A stretch of DNA of 64,000 nt from Austropuccinia psidii (GCA_023105745.1 JALGQZ010000004.1:71227112-71291111); one strand, 5' to 3'. Positions 12,497-24,204 are shown, numbered from the stretch's first letter. A program made the numbers and translations. The notes: a model not told the origin generated them from the letters alone.

Positions 12497-13550
12497 TGTC
12501 ACAACCATGGCAATTCCATCCTTGGATCTCTGTATGGCATATCAAGCCACAGTCCTTTCATGGCCAATTGGACATATCCTTCATCAGTGGCCAATATGGC
12601 CATGTCATCATCTTATGGACCCCCTATTGCCTTCATGGCCCTTCACCTCAATCCAGAAGCCATAGCGGCAATTTATGCCCAAATGGGTATTTCTGGTTAT
12701 TTCCCTCAAAACCAGGGGAAATGGCCCAAATAGCTGTTTTTGGCCATTTGGGCTCATAATTCACATTTTTGCACATTTTGCGCACTTTGACGCAAAGTGT
12801 CCAAAAGACACTTTCCTGCCCTTTGGGCCAGTTTTTGGCTCGGAACCCAAAAGTGGCCAAAAACCCCAAAGGACCCAGAAGTACCTTTCCAAGCTCTGAA
12901 GACATCCCATCCATCTTTTCCCCTCTGTCTTTCCATCTCAAGACCTTTGGATGTAATCTTCTTTCCAATGAACCAATATGCCATAAATGATGTTATATAT
13001 CATTGTGCATCATTTTTCAACAGAAATTCAATAGTGGAAATATCAAATGGTCATTTAAAAATTTCAACATATCATCACGTCATCAAGGCACTCAATTATT
13101 CAGAGGAATCTTCAAGGCTCAAGAGCAAGTGTTTCAGCATCAAAGACCAATCACGCCATCAAGATGTCATTGGATATTTTCATTCACAGTATTCCTACAA
13201 GGCAATACTGTTCAATCATTCTCAAGGGATTAAAGAGGCAGTTCAATCATTCATTCATTCAATTGATAAGTGTCAAAGATCCCCTCAATCCATCTTGACA
13301 ACCATATTCATTTCAATACAGTCTGGATCCATCAAGAACTGTATTTCATTTTCAAGCATGGGAAATTCATTCAACCCAATTCAATTTCAATATTAGCCAG
13401 CTGTATCAATTCCCAAAACAATCAATACAGCCTCAAGGATCAATAAAAATCAGTTTTCAGCCTGAAGAACTCAAGCTCCCAACTTCTCACATATGCTGCC
13501 TACCCTTTCCATCCTGGGGGGTCTTCCCCAGTTAATTAATATATTTTGAT
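12497..13550. other. Unclassified GC-richer block, possibly an LTR or decayed gene
   Basis: It begins TGTCACAACCATGG, is clearly richer in G+C than its surroundings, and ends around GGGGGGTCTTCCCCAGTT, where AT-rich sequence resumes. The overlapping open frames (85-199 codons, e.g. 12797-13396) have no recognisable domain and compete in several frames. The TGTCACAACC start resembles some fungal LTR starts, but no partner end or target duplication was found. Confidence 0.3.
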
Positions 13551-13954
13551 TTTATTTTATCTTTATTTATCTTATCATTTTTGTTAGGTGAATACTGATA
13601 TTATCAAGTCAGTCATTTACATGACAAAGCAATTGAAAATAGAATCAAAGTCAAAGGAAAAGGTCAGTGAAAAAGAAATATATGAATGATTCAAGATATA
13701 TAAGGCAAAATACATGAAATCTTGAAGCTTAGAGGACTCAAAATGATTTGGAATGAATGAAAGTGATGATTAAAAAGGAATGTATTCTATTAAAACCAAG
13801 TTAGAGTTTTGGTGCCCATGTTATCATGATATGGATCTCATTTTTGGTCAGAAACCCAGTACAAAGAATTTAGATGAATTCAATTCACAACATAGTTGGG
13901 AATAATTTTTGGGATCCTATGATGGTTGAAGATCAATTTCAAACATAGCCAAGT
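13551..13954. other. AT-rich sequence without recognised feature
   Basis: I see no ORF, repeat or motif beyond the CAAGT target copy at 13950-13954 of the next solo LTR. Confidence 0.4.
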
Positions 13955-16110
13955 TGTGAGCCTATGAGGTATGTATAACATACCCATAAGGCCACAAATG
14001 AATTTATATACAGTTGATTCAGTCTTCAACAGACTTTTCAATTGAATTTAAAATAAAAAATAATAAAAAATAAATATAACTTTTTTTTGGATAAACAAAG
14101 CTATAAATATTATTGTATTTTTGAATTCTACACCAAAAATGACCTAGGGTACACCCATAGGGTGTTATACCTAAAAAGGCTTATTTCTTATGTTATTGGA
14201 AGATTTAAGAATCTCACAGTACTAATGTAACTTTTTTAACATTTTTTTAAAATTGTTAAATTTAAGCTTAAATAAGCTTAAATTTAAAGTTGCATAAGGT
14301 TTATGCAAACTTACCAAAATTTTAGTTAAAATTGAGGTGTTGTGTATATTTACTGAATTGGCTGAGGATCTGCCATACAGAATGTAAATCCTGTGTTAGC
14401 TCAATTAAAAAGGGTTTAAGGCTATAGTACGGCTTTGAATAAATAAAAGGGCAAAATCCATGCAAAAAGGTGGGACAAAGGAAAAAGACCAAACAGAGGT
14501 GGAGTACCCAGCTTTTTGGATCTGCAATCATTCATTTAAGGTTTTCCACCTGTATTGGAGGATTTTCAACCTTATTTAAACCTTAAGATTAGACTTTGAT
14601 CCAACCTTAATGTTTAAACTGGGTTCAACCCAATTTGGACAGGAATTTCAAGCTGCCAAAGGGTAAATCCCAACATGCAGGCTTGAAATTAAATTTTTGA
14701 GGCCTGTGAAAGCTTAAATAACCTTAAAACTTTAAGGTTAAAAGCATTAAAACCTTATCAAAAGTAAAGGTTTAGTGTGTATTGCTATTTTACATGGAAA
14801 AATAGCAATAACTTCAAAAATTCATTGAAAATCCAATTCTTAATGGTTTTGCTTTAAGATTTCACACAGCTTACAATTTAATATTATCTATATAAAAGTT
14901 GAATTTTAAGTATTATTTATAAACAGATTTCCTGGGTAATTAGCCCAAAAATTTACTCTTTCAATTATACTTGAAGAAAATTAAGATTTCTTTAAAAATT
15001 GATTAAAAATTGATTTTAAGAGATTTCTGCTTGAAACTCTATTTTTAAGTTGCTCATGTGATGAAATTTAATATAAATAAACTTATTTTATATTAAAACT
15101 TAAAATAATTAACTTAAGTGAGGATTAAAGTTATTTGGAGTTAAGAATAACACTGCTAGCTTTAAATTGGAATTAAAAATAAGTTACGTTAAGTTAAGAA
15201 CCATAATTTTAAGCATGGTTTTTCAGTTTTGACCTGAGCACGCCCTCTACATCCATGATTAATCATGAGAGCTGCGCTGTAGACATAATAAGAGTCTTTT
15301 CATCACTGTTTTTGTCCAGAATCAATTATTAATCCAATCATATATAAAATTTTATTATATATAGAATTTTATTATTAAAGTATTTCTTACGTATTTTATT
15401 CTTTATAAATCTTAAATTAAAGAATTGAAAACATAGAAATTAGATTATTGTTGTAATCACCTATAATATATTCTATTTTATAAAATTATTGTTTTTAAAA
15501 TATCTTTCAAAATCCACAAATTCCTCTCAAAAACTGATTAATCATATTTTTATTATGAAAAGTTGTTTTATCTTTCAAAATATTGATTTTTGGTGTGTTT
15601 TTAACCTATAATTATTATTCAATATAATGAATGTTGTTGTTTGACTTGTTGTATTAAATAAATATTATAAGTAAGTTTTCTCTAAAATTCTATATCTTTT
15701 TTTATCTATTATTAGTTTTTTTATATAGAATTTTTCTATAAGAATTATTTCTGCACAGTGTGTGTTTTAATTCTTTGATAAATAATATTTATAGATTATT
15801 TATAAGTGGTTAAATATTAATATTTTCCACATGTAATTGTCTCATTAAGAGCTTTACACTTCTTATGGTTATAATTGTCAGTGACTATAGAAGCAATAGA
15901 ATAATTATAATTTATTATGATTATTATATTTTTCTTGGTTATAATCTTACATAATAATAATTAAATTTATTTTTTCATATAATTATTTATAATAATTATA
16001 TTTCAATTTGTGGTTATAATATTTCATCATATTATATGTTTCTATTGAGGACAGTCATAGTACTCTTGATATTGCTACTATTATCAAGAGTTTCATAGAA
16101 AAACCTTACA
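13955..16110 (+). repeat. Family-3 solo LTR, copy 2 (2156 bp)
   Basis: It begins TGTGAGCCTATGAGGTATG and ends AAAAACCTTACA. The perfect target duplication CAAGT lies at 13950-13954 and 16111-16115. It is alignable with copy 1 and copy 3 over its whole length. The HindIII-like palindrome region is partly duplicated (AAGCTTAAATAAGCTT). No internal sequence is attached. Confidence 0.92.
16062..16091 (+). other. Terminal hairpin of family-3 LTR
   Basis: ACTCTTGATA and TATCAAGAGT form a perfect 10-bp stem around a 10-base loop, directly before TTTCATA and the LTR end. The same position holds different stems in families 1 and 2. Confidence 0.6.
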
Positions 16111-16115
16111 CAAGT

Positions 16116-16417
16116 CCTTTGTCAAAACCATAGGAATAAACCCCCCCATGGATTTAATTATGGAAATATTTAGCCACAATAATCCTATCAGGCTGATTCT
16201 ATGATATAATAATAACAAGACTATAACTGTGATTGTGACACAATAAGATAATGTTTAAAGAGGCTGAATGAGGGCTTTACTATTTCAAGTAATAGTTAAT
16301 AATTTTTAAAGCCCATCATTAAGTGTTTATCAATTGGTTTATTATAATGATTTCAATTTTTAACTGTAACTTTGTTATTTTTCAAGAGTAATATTGTGGT
16401 TGACAATATTACTACAT
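16116..16417. other. AT-rich sequence with a short hairpin
   Basis: No ORF. It includes an 11-bp perfect inverted repeat (AGTAATATTGT / ACAATATTACT) around a GGTTG loop at 16387-16413. Its origin was not recognised. Confidence 0.4.
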
Positions 16418-16882
16418 TTCAAGGTTTGACTATGAAACAATAAGTGAATATTATTAATATTTAGCTTATTGTACTCTGACTGGACTTATTGAAGTAATGA
16501 ATAAGATTGAAAATAATTATAATAAAGAAATATTATAATTATGATGTAAAAATATTCATATTATTTAAATAAGTAAAATAATACAGTAAAAATGAATATA
16601 TTAATATATTTATGGCAAGTTATTATTATTAAAAACAAATAATAAATGAAGAAAAAATTGTTATTTAATAATAAAAAAAAATTCATAACAATAATATTAC
16701 CAACATTAAATTTCTATATTGATATCAATAGAAAAATTATTAAAGATAATGATAAAGATAAAATAACCTACTTTTAACACTTAATATAATAATTTTAAAT
16801 GAATTTACGCCAAATAATGTAAATACAACTTATTTAAGTTGTATTTACAAATATTCTTAATTTTACATGGAAATAGAGATTT
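16418..16882 (-). repeat. Fragment of a family-2 LTR
   Basis: It aligns with 8812 onward: AAGGTTTGACTATGAAA, the AT-rich middle, AACCTACTTT.AACACTTAATATAATAATTTT and TTAATTTTA..TGGA..GAGATTTTTA. Similarity stops at about 16882, where the sequence changes abruptly to the non-Gypsy block carrying the transposase. No primer site adjoins it. Confidence 0.6.
16437..16472 (-). other. Terminal hairpin of family-2 LTR
   Basis: ACAATAAG and CTTATTGT form a perfect 8-bp stem at the position equivalent to the family-1 and family-3 terminal hairpins, between GTAC and TTTCATA on the minus strand. Confidence 0.55.
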
Positions 16883-17609
16883 TTAGACACCAGGGCGAAT
16901 CTCGCGTCAATCATCAGAAATTGAATTCAAGTCAAGCAAGCATTAAGCAGGATAAAAGTCAAGCTCATGTTGAGCACATGTCACACTCTGGTCTTACACC
17001 AAATCCTGTGACATCCACCAATATTGGTTCCCCTGTGCCTCCAGCTGAGATTCCTCACCACCGGATCCTTCCTCAACCATTCGAAAGTTGGTAAAAATTA
17101 CACAAGACCCGCCTGTTTCCACATGCACACATCAAAGAGGTCCTTCAGCCAGTCTTGATGTAGAGGCGGGGGGTATGACCTCACCAGGTCATCCATGAAA
17201 GGACTCTGCCTCTGCAGCATTGTCATTTTGCGGATGACACTGGTAGAGCCTGCTGCACAATACGACGGGTGTGGTGTGGTTGCATTGGCGTAAGCATGTG
17301 CGTGTGCCCATGCGGGGGCAGGTGTGTAAGCGTGTGTGTGTGCGGGTGTGTAAGGGCCAATTCCCCTTCCAATGTGATGATGGCTCAGTTGGACATTTTG
17401 GATGCTGTGATAGGTGAGTGTGTGGGACATTTGATCATTGAAATTGGCTTATTCACACTGTAGCCAATGTCAAAATAGTAATTTCTTTGTTGCAATGTGA
17501 AATAATGGGCTTTGCTTGTCACAATGGCATGTCTCTGCCACCAAATTTTGAGGCAGTTATTTCACTAGCAAAATTGCTAATGAATCTGAGAGATTTGCAT
17601 TTTTGTAGA
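16883..17609. other. Left end of non-Gypsy block; no recognised gene
   Basis: Higher G+C than the flanking LTRs. The open frames 16867-17094 (+) and 17430-17098 (-) have no domain I recognise, and the second is largely a translation of the GT-rich repeat. It may be the 3' flank of the Tnp2 element. Confidence 0.35.
17268..17352. repeat. Imperfect GT-rich simple repeat
   Basis: A run of GTGTG, GCGTGTG and TGCGGGTGTG units with interruptions. It explains the Cys/Val/Gly-rich and His/Ala/Thr-rich frames on the two strands, which should not be read as genes. Confidence 0.7.
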
Positions 17610-20600
17610 CTAAATATCATGAAATAACAGTTTTAACATTACAAGCAGTCCACATGACATAACTTTGTTATCATACAATCCACAGTTACCTTCTATTTCT
17701 TCTTCAGATATAATCAATTTTCCATCATCAAAACCAACAGCTTTATGAATATTGAGATACGGCCAATCTGGTAATAAATTCACATCAATCTTCAAAGTTT
17801 TTAATATTAGAAAGTTATTGTTTAGCATGCAAGATGGCTCAGAGACTTTAAAAATGCTATTAATAACACCAAAACGTTGTAATTTGCCCCTCAGAAAACA
17901 TATCACACTGTTGCTGAAATTTTTGGATTCAGTTTAAAATATATTGTTCCCGATTCTAATGTTTGAAACTGGAAAATAACAAGGTGAGACAATCCTTGAA
18001 GTGGGATGGCTTGTGGATTGTATAGTAGTGTCTAAGCTGATCCATTCAACTATTTCCCTTGTGGAATGAAAATTCTGTAAGTACTCAACCAGGAAATCAT
18101 AATTTTCTTGGTCATGGCGGGATGGTGTGTTATGTTTTTGGTGATTGAACAGGGAAGGCGGCTGTGATTTGAAAAGTTGTTTTATTTCACATGGGACGGA
18201 TGGGGATTTCAGGAGAACAGAAAGGTTGGAACATTGACTGATATGTTGAAGTAAGTTTTTATCTAAATCATCTATTCAGAGTTGCAAGAAGTTAGTCTTA
18301 TTCAGTTCATGTGTTTAATCAATGTGAATATATTGATCTTATTAATTGATGTACATATTTTGTTATTTGTTGGCATCTTTGCAAATACCCCAATCAAGTG
18401 CTCATAACCCCATAAGGCTGAGGCTTGTGCTGGGCCCCAACGTTGGAAGAGCTCGGGAATATGATCAGCAAAATGATTATTTGGTTTACTTCTCTGTTTT
18501 GGGAACAGGTGTTAATTGGAAAGGGAGAATTTTTTCCAATGTTCAGCAAATGCATTCACATCATCCGTTGAAACAGTCCAGCTTGTGGAAATGTTGATAG
18601 CACTAATCAAATGGAATGTATTGTTGGTTAGTTCATTTGCAAGTTCTTCTGATTGACCCATGTTTCTTTGTGTGTTGGAGGTTTTGTGTTCATCTAACGA
18701 CATCTGTTGACTGAGAATTAAAAATGGAATATAGAACTTGTATAAGAGAGCCCATTAAGCAGCTTTCAAACTACCATCAGAGGGGCAACCCATTTTGGGG
18801 GTAATATTGTCCATGACAAGGGAATTATGGTATCAGATATGATTTGTTGGAGATGCTCCAGAGCCTCACCCTTGATCTGGTCATCACTAAGTGCACTGAT
18901 ATCCAATTCAGAGGGGATGTAATCCGCATCAAATGAAGGAATCTCCGCAGAACCACTAGATGGATGTTGTGTGTGAGGGGTGGGCATTGGGAGGTAGTTT
19001 TTTCAGCTGGAAGTAGTGGGGAGTGACTCATTTATTATTTTTTCTGCGTCTCTTCTCAGGGAGTGGGCCTTTCTCAATGTGATTTTATCAAGAGAGCTGT
19101 TGGAGGTCATGGAATCTGAGTCTGAACTGTTGGTGTCATTGGATTTCCTGTGGGACCTTAAGTAAATTTTTTATTTGGACTCTGGAATGCACAACTTGAA
19201 AGTTGAATTATCATTCAAAATTCAAAGTATTAAATTATGCATTATGTCAAGATTAACAATTCTGGTTGCATCCCAATACGGAAGGTCTTCCAAAATTGAA
19301 TATCACACTCCATATGCAGAAAACATTGCTTGTCTTTGTTGTGGGGATGCCCAAAGCCATTTGGCAATGGTTGATTTATGATTTTGGTATGAGCGTGTGT
19401 AGTGAAATTGAGGACCAATTTCTTCAATTTGAGCTTTGTGAATAATGCAAAAATTACAAAAGTGGCTTCCTGAATGAGAAATAAATCCAGTAAGCTTGCG
19501 CATGGCAACCACATCCGCAATGGCCATAAGAATGGAAACACAGATAAAGGATCCTGAAGGACCTGTTGAGGTGGGTGAAAAATGGTAACCTTGGCATAGC
19601 TCTTTGAGCTCATTGATGAGTGGAATTAATAGGTAATTCAATTCATGGGAAGTTGGCTCCTTTGGACCAGGGATGATTCCTGTAAATAGACATTCTCTGG
19701 CTTCAATCTTTCACATGGGGGGAGATTAAGACAAATGAGCATGATAGGTACAATTCTGGCCAACCAGGTTGACTTTCCATGTGCATTAAACAAGTCCACA
19801 TAAATGGAGAAGGCCAATGGACCAGGAATGGACATGAATGGGGGGTTGTGAATATTTCTAGTGCCAGTGAAGTGTATCCAGACCAATCCATCCCAGATGT
19901 CACATTTGGGGGAACCTTTTGGAAGTTTGGGATTGTTGATGTTGATGCATAATTTCTATAATTCCAGCCCACTGGAGAAATCTGGGAAGCCAATTTTTGA
20001 ATGGTTGATAAATGAAATGTTTTGTTGGTATAAATTTTTGCTTCATGTTGGTTGTGATTTGGGTACAGGGTTCAAATGAATAGATGAATTTTCCTAATGA
20101 TTGTGTGCAAGGGGGATCATGATCATTTGGGTCGTTATGGCGTTGACAGTGGGTTTGGTCAGTTGTGACTGATTAAGTAAGGCCATTAAGAAAGAAACAT
20201 TGAGGAAAACATGTATAGTTTTGAATCACTGGCTCCAATTGAAGATGTTCAAATATGGTACTCAGATCTTGAGGTATATGGAATGCAGGAGTGGGGGGAC
20301 CACCTGAGCTTTAGATACTGGACTTGATCAGCAGGTTCAGGGAAGGGCTGAGAATGCGTGAAGCCCTGCGGGGTATATTATAACTTAATGATAGAATGGC
20401 AGATATTATCATTCCAAGGTCTTGTGGGGGAAGGTTTTAACTGCCACTGTATGGTTTCTGTGAAGTTTAATTGAGACCCACTGGGGTGGAGAAAGTGCTT
20501 TGGGTCAATTGTGAATAATCATCTGGGAAGATTTGACCCAATAGAATTTGCGGGCACTCAGATACTGATACAGAAATAGGGATGTTTGGAAGAGATTTGG

Positions 20601-20780
20601 GTGCAATGGTTGATTTGAGCTTTTTAATGTGCTGTTTATATTTGAAAGGTGTGAAGGCAACTCCCTACCTATCACCCTCAGCGGAAGAGTGAGTTTGGGT
20701 TGAGCAGTGTTGACACATGCATATATGCATTGAGGAATAGCAGCGGGTTGTCATTGTTGCAGGAATAGTGAGTAAGGTTG
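17610..20780 (-). pseudogene. Tnp2-type (CACTA/EnSpm) DNA transposase, decayed
   Basis: Transposase of a basidiomycete Tnp2-family DNA transposon, recognisable but full of stops and shifts. From the N-terminus (right): a Cys cluster (C-x-C-x-C-x2-C) near 20700-20745; the segment 19993-19638 with SGMDWSGYTSL and LAFSIYVDLFNAHGKSTW; LICLNLPPCERLKPENVYL near 19700; LLIPLINELKELCQGY near 19640-19570; an ALxxAxADVVAMRKLTGFISHSG segment and a C-x2-C near 19450; then fragments equivalent to YWDATR..NLDIMHN..LGIL near 19300-19180. A C-terminal piece (17906-17610) carries QRFGVINSIFKV and WPYLNIHKAV. Family identification is by resemblance to Tnp2 proteins. There is no intact frame above about 125 codons. 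Terminal inverted repeats were not found. Confidence 0.7.
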
Positions 20781-21698
20781 GTTTGTGTATAAATATCTAT
20801 GGTTGATGTGCAAGTGTTTGGGAGTTTTAGTAATTGGAAAAAAATTTAGTGATTATTTATGAAGGGGGAGATGATTTGATCCTATTTTTAATGGTGGCTG
20901 AGATGCAGGGGATGAAGTGTAACATGTCTCATCTGGATGGCGGAGTTGGTTAGGAGTTTAATTGGGTAAAATGCCATTCTGCTCAAGGCTCATACATATT
21001 CTCTTTTATTTACACATGGTGATACTGTGGTTTTGACCCTTGATGGGTGTTCCATTAGGGATGTGTAAACATTGAATTGAGGGGATTAAAGTTCAAACCA
21101 TGTACGCTGGCATGCCATTGTACATGGTTTAAACCTTATTACAGACATTACAATACAACTCTATTACATAAGCGTTTGGAGTGGAGCTAAAGTCTTGTTA
21201 TTTGGTTTGAGTGCAGTGGGCTTTTAATTGGTTGGAATGTGATTTGGATTGTCTTGCCTTTCTTTAAAAGGTGATGTATCTTTTGTGGGTAAATCCTTCA
21301 TTAATATACCCTTATGCAGATATAGAATGCTGTGTAATTTTGATGCATATATTGGCATTTTGGATAATTCACAAAATGTGACAATGGGGAGAGGGAAATC
21401 ATTATTGGATCTGATTACTTATGGATGATGGGTCCCCTTTGAGATCAAGGAAATATCACATTATATGCTGGTAGGCCGGGAAGAGTGGTTTCCAACAAAA
21501 GCGGAGGAGCTCATAAGGAGGCAGGGAGAATTCTCCTAAGAAGTGTCTTATTAGACTTCCATGAGACACTTGGTTCCAACTATTCATAGAGTTTCTCTAT
21601 TATAAATTTGAAAAAATTTCATCTCATATCCCTCTATTTTATCATAATACTGAGCTGTTTTATCAAGTTAAAAAAATGACTGTACTTTTTTAGCCCTT
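20781..21698. other. Intergenic space between Tnp2 and gene X
   Basis: No ORF of note. It separates the divergent minus-strand transposase and plus-strand gene X, so it would hold both promoters if the two once formed a unit. I see no convincing TATA box. Confidence 0.4.
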
Positions 21699-22227
21699 AT
21701 GTCATCTTCCAAGCCACGTAAATCCCGTTCAGGTTCTGTTCATGACTCAGATAGTGAATCTAGCATAGAATATGTTCAAACACAGTCACCATTGAGTCCC
21801 AACATTCCTCTCACAACCCCTATTGCATCCTCAATGAATGTATCAGGTCTTAACATTGATGTGGGAAATCCAAAAGCTCAAACTTCAAGCACTTGGTCAA
21901 TCCCAAATATTTCTGTCACTCCAACTCCCCCAAATCCCACTAATACACAAATTAATGTGTCTGAGGGGCCAGGAAGCACACCTGAAATCTCATCAAAGGC
22001 TAATCCCCAATCAAAATTTCCATGTGAGTTCCTCCTTAATCCTGGTCGGAATTGAGTCGCATCCCAGGATCCCTTTGGATGAAGTAAACAGCCAACCCTC
22101 AATATTCCATCAGGATCTCAGGTTCATGTGGGCAATGAAAAGCAGATTGATGGCAGGCGATGAAAAAGACCATTGGAAAATATTACTTGGAGTGGTCTGT
22201 TGGAGGGAAATCCAGGATTGACACTTC
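21699..22227 (+). pseudogene. Gene X, first exon (Ser/Pro-rich repeated protein)
   Basis: The function is unknown. I associate this sequence with a repeated protein family of rust fungi. The frame opens MSSSKPRKSRSGSVHDSDSE: basic and Ser-rich, then Ser/Thr/Pro-rich low complexity. It is open to TGA at 22053-22055, continues in the same frame through two more TGA codons (near 22079 and 22145), and ends at a probable A|GTAAGT donor near 22228. An acceptor GGGTTAG precedes the next exon. Three nonsense codons make this copy a pseudogene. Confidence 0.55.
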
Positions 22228-22298
22228 ATCAAAGTAAGTCATTTTGATGTCGGAGTATAAACTTTTTCACAATTTGATATGTTTGTTTCATGGGTTAG

Positions 22299-22357
22299 AT
22301 ATGGCACCTAAAGGCAAGTCAGTCCAATCTCAGGAGCCAATTGAAGATCATGAGTAT
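22299..22357 (+). pseudogene. Gene X, second exon, cut by element B
   Basis: After the GGGTTAG acceptor comes ATATGGCACCTAAAGGC, encoding MAPKGKSVQSQEP and an acidic tail EDHE. It ends at the AGTAT target duplication of element B, which continues GACC at 32424, giving a possible GTATGA splice donor. The exact splice phase does not join cleanly to the next exon in this decayed copy. Confidence 0.5.
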
Positions 22358-23558
22358 TGTGAGCCTTAGAGGTAATTTCATATACCCAAAAGACCACAAA
22401 TATAAAAAATAACATATTAATATAAATAAAATAAATTTATTTATATTATTAAAATAAAAATCAAAATATAAATATAAAATTATATTAGAAATAAAAAATT
22501 AATTATAATTTAAAAATAAAAAATACATTAAATTTTGTAAATATAAAATTACATTTATACTTGAAAAAATTAAGTAAAAATGAAATTTTAACAAAATTGT
22601 AAAAAAAATAAATAAATTTGGAAAAAAGTTAAATAAAATTTATTATAACTTTTTATCCAATAAATAAACATATAAAATTTATTTCACCATTGGATTCCTC
22701 ATAAAAAATCAGGTGGGGTCACCTCTGAGTGAAATTTTTGTAACTCAACTCTAAATAAGCTTAAATTAAGTTTTTAGTATTTTCAATACAAAAGTTGAAA
22801 ATCCTCAAAACCTTAATTTAATTCACACCACATGTGGTGTTAACCATCAATTTTTATGTTAAAATTGAGGTGTTGTGTTTAGTTTAGAAGTTATGAGGAA
22901 TTGAAGTATTTTCAATTGAATTCAATTGAAATGTCAAAATGTGCGCGTGTATTACATAAGTGAACTTTGATTTACATATGAGGTGTCAATTATTACTGTA
23001 TTGTACTGTACAATTGAATTGAATTACATATGTAAAGTACAAGTATAATACATGATGAGGAATTAAAGGAAAAATAAATTGGGGGGGGAAAAGGAACTCC
23101 AGCTCTAAGGGGGAGCTAGACCCCCAAAATCCTTGCTTACAGGCATGGGATGTCAAAATTCACGCAAAAGTTCATCACTTTTGGCCTGGAATTGAGTTAC
23201 AGGGTCTGTGAACTCAATTGATGATGAGGTTTTGATACCAACTGGGGTAGTTTTAGCTGTTGCCAAGAGGGTAAAACTACCATTAAGATAAAACAATCAT
23301 AATAAAAACAGTTTTAACTGGTTTCTACGCCTCTGACACACATTCTGACGTGTTTTGAAGGCTCTAGGCCTGGTATTGCTATAGTAATGGCTGATTTAAG
23401 GGTCTAAAATGGCTAAAAATGGCTAAAAATGGCTTAAACCAGCCCTTTTTTGGCCTAAACCAGGGTTCAATGATGCCATAATTGGCTTTTCTGTTGTCAG
23501 ACTGTTTTTCACGACTGACAAGAGTAAATTTTACTTTTGGAGTAAGAGAATTGATGGC

Positions 23559-23566
23559 TATAAAAG
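23559..23566 (+). promoter_or_regulatory. TATA box in 5' LTR of element B
   Basis: TATAAAAG in the conserved context GATGGC.AATGTCTTC. It is expected to drive the genomic RNA, with the start inferred around 23590-23600. Confidence 0.7.
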
Positions 23567-24145
23567 AATGTCTTCTTTGCCCCACTTTTCTCTTCATGTT
23601 AGAATCTTTTCCTTTTATTAATTAGTTTAAACACTGTTAAACCAATCAATCAAAGATTCCAACCACCACTTTTAAATCCTTTTAATCCTTTTAACCACGT
23701 GAAAAAATCATTATAATCATTGTTTGTAACTCTTATAATCATTTTTACCCCTGAACCACCCCAAAAGTGAATTAAAGCATCTTTCATCACTGTTAACTTT
23801 GTCACTTTGTTTCCAAATTCACTCTGGTCACTTTTGGGCGTGTTTTCTCTTTAATATTCTTTTTAAAGACTTTGTTCTTTAATTAATTGCTTGCAGTTCT
23901 TTGCTCAATTAATTCCAATTGAAATTGCTCTTGAAGAAATTTCTTTTGTAGCCTTAAAATATCTCTTGTAGAGTATTTTTTGGATAAATTTTTATTGTTG
24001 GTAAAACAATAAATTTTTATAATATTATTGTTTTATACTAATAAAGTTATAAACAATAAAATTGGCGTGTTTTCTCTTAAAAATAATATTTCATACTATT
24101 TTTAACAGAATTTTACCTTATACAAATTTTGAGGACAGGAAAAGT

Positions 24146-24165
24146 ACTTGATTTTTAATCAAAGT
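24146..24165 (+). other. Terminal hairpin of family-1 LTR
   Basis: ACTTGATT, a TTT loop, then AATCAAAGT (one bulged A), directly before TTCATA and the LTR end. It is present in all family-1 LTRs. Confidence 0.55.
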
Positions 24166-24186
24166 TTCATATCCACACCTTACATT

Positions 24187-24204
24187 TGGGGGCCCAGCCG
24201 TGAT
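24187..24204 (+). other. Primer binding site, proline-tRNA type (element B)
   Basis: TGGGGGCCCAGCCGTGAT, two bases after the LTR end and intact. It is identical to that of element A. C and D differ by one base each at the CpG. Confidence 0.75.

Larger units (their letters stand above)
22358..24184 (+). repeat. 5' LTR of element B (1827 bp)
   Basis: TGTGAGCCTTAGAGG...CCACACCTTACA. It lacks the short ACTGGAAAGATTAAA-type segment before the G-run that its 3' partner has, and carries three TGGCTAAAAA units. Confidence 0.95.

Noticed and set aside
12797..13396. 199-codon plus frame in the GC-richer block
   Set aside because: It competes with other frames of similar length, has no domain or splice context, and its composition changes midway.
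17269..17463. Cys/Val-rich 64-codon frame
   Set aside because: Translation of an imperfect GT-rich simple repeat.
23379..23597. Frames of 60-90 codons recurring in LTRs (also 35671-35895, 36048-36302, 54469-54693, 62703-62975)
   Set aside because: They lie in U3-R-U5, cross the TATA box and terminal signals, and differ in length between copies.
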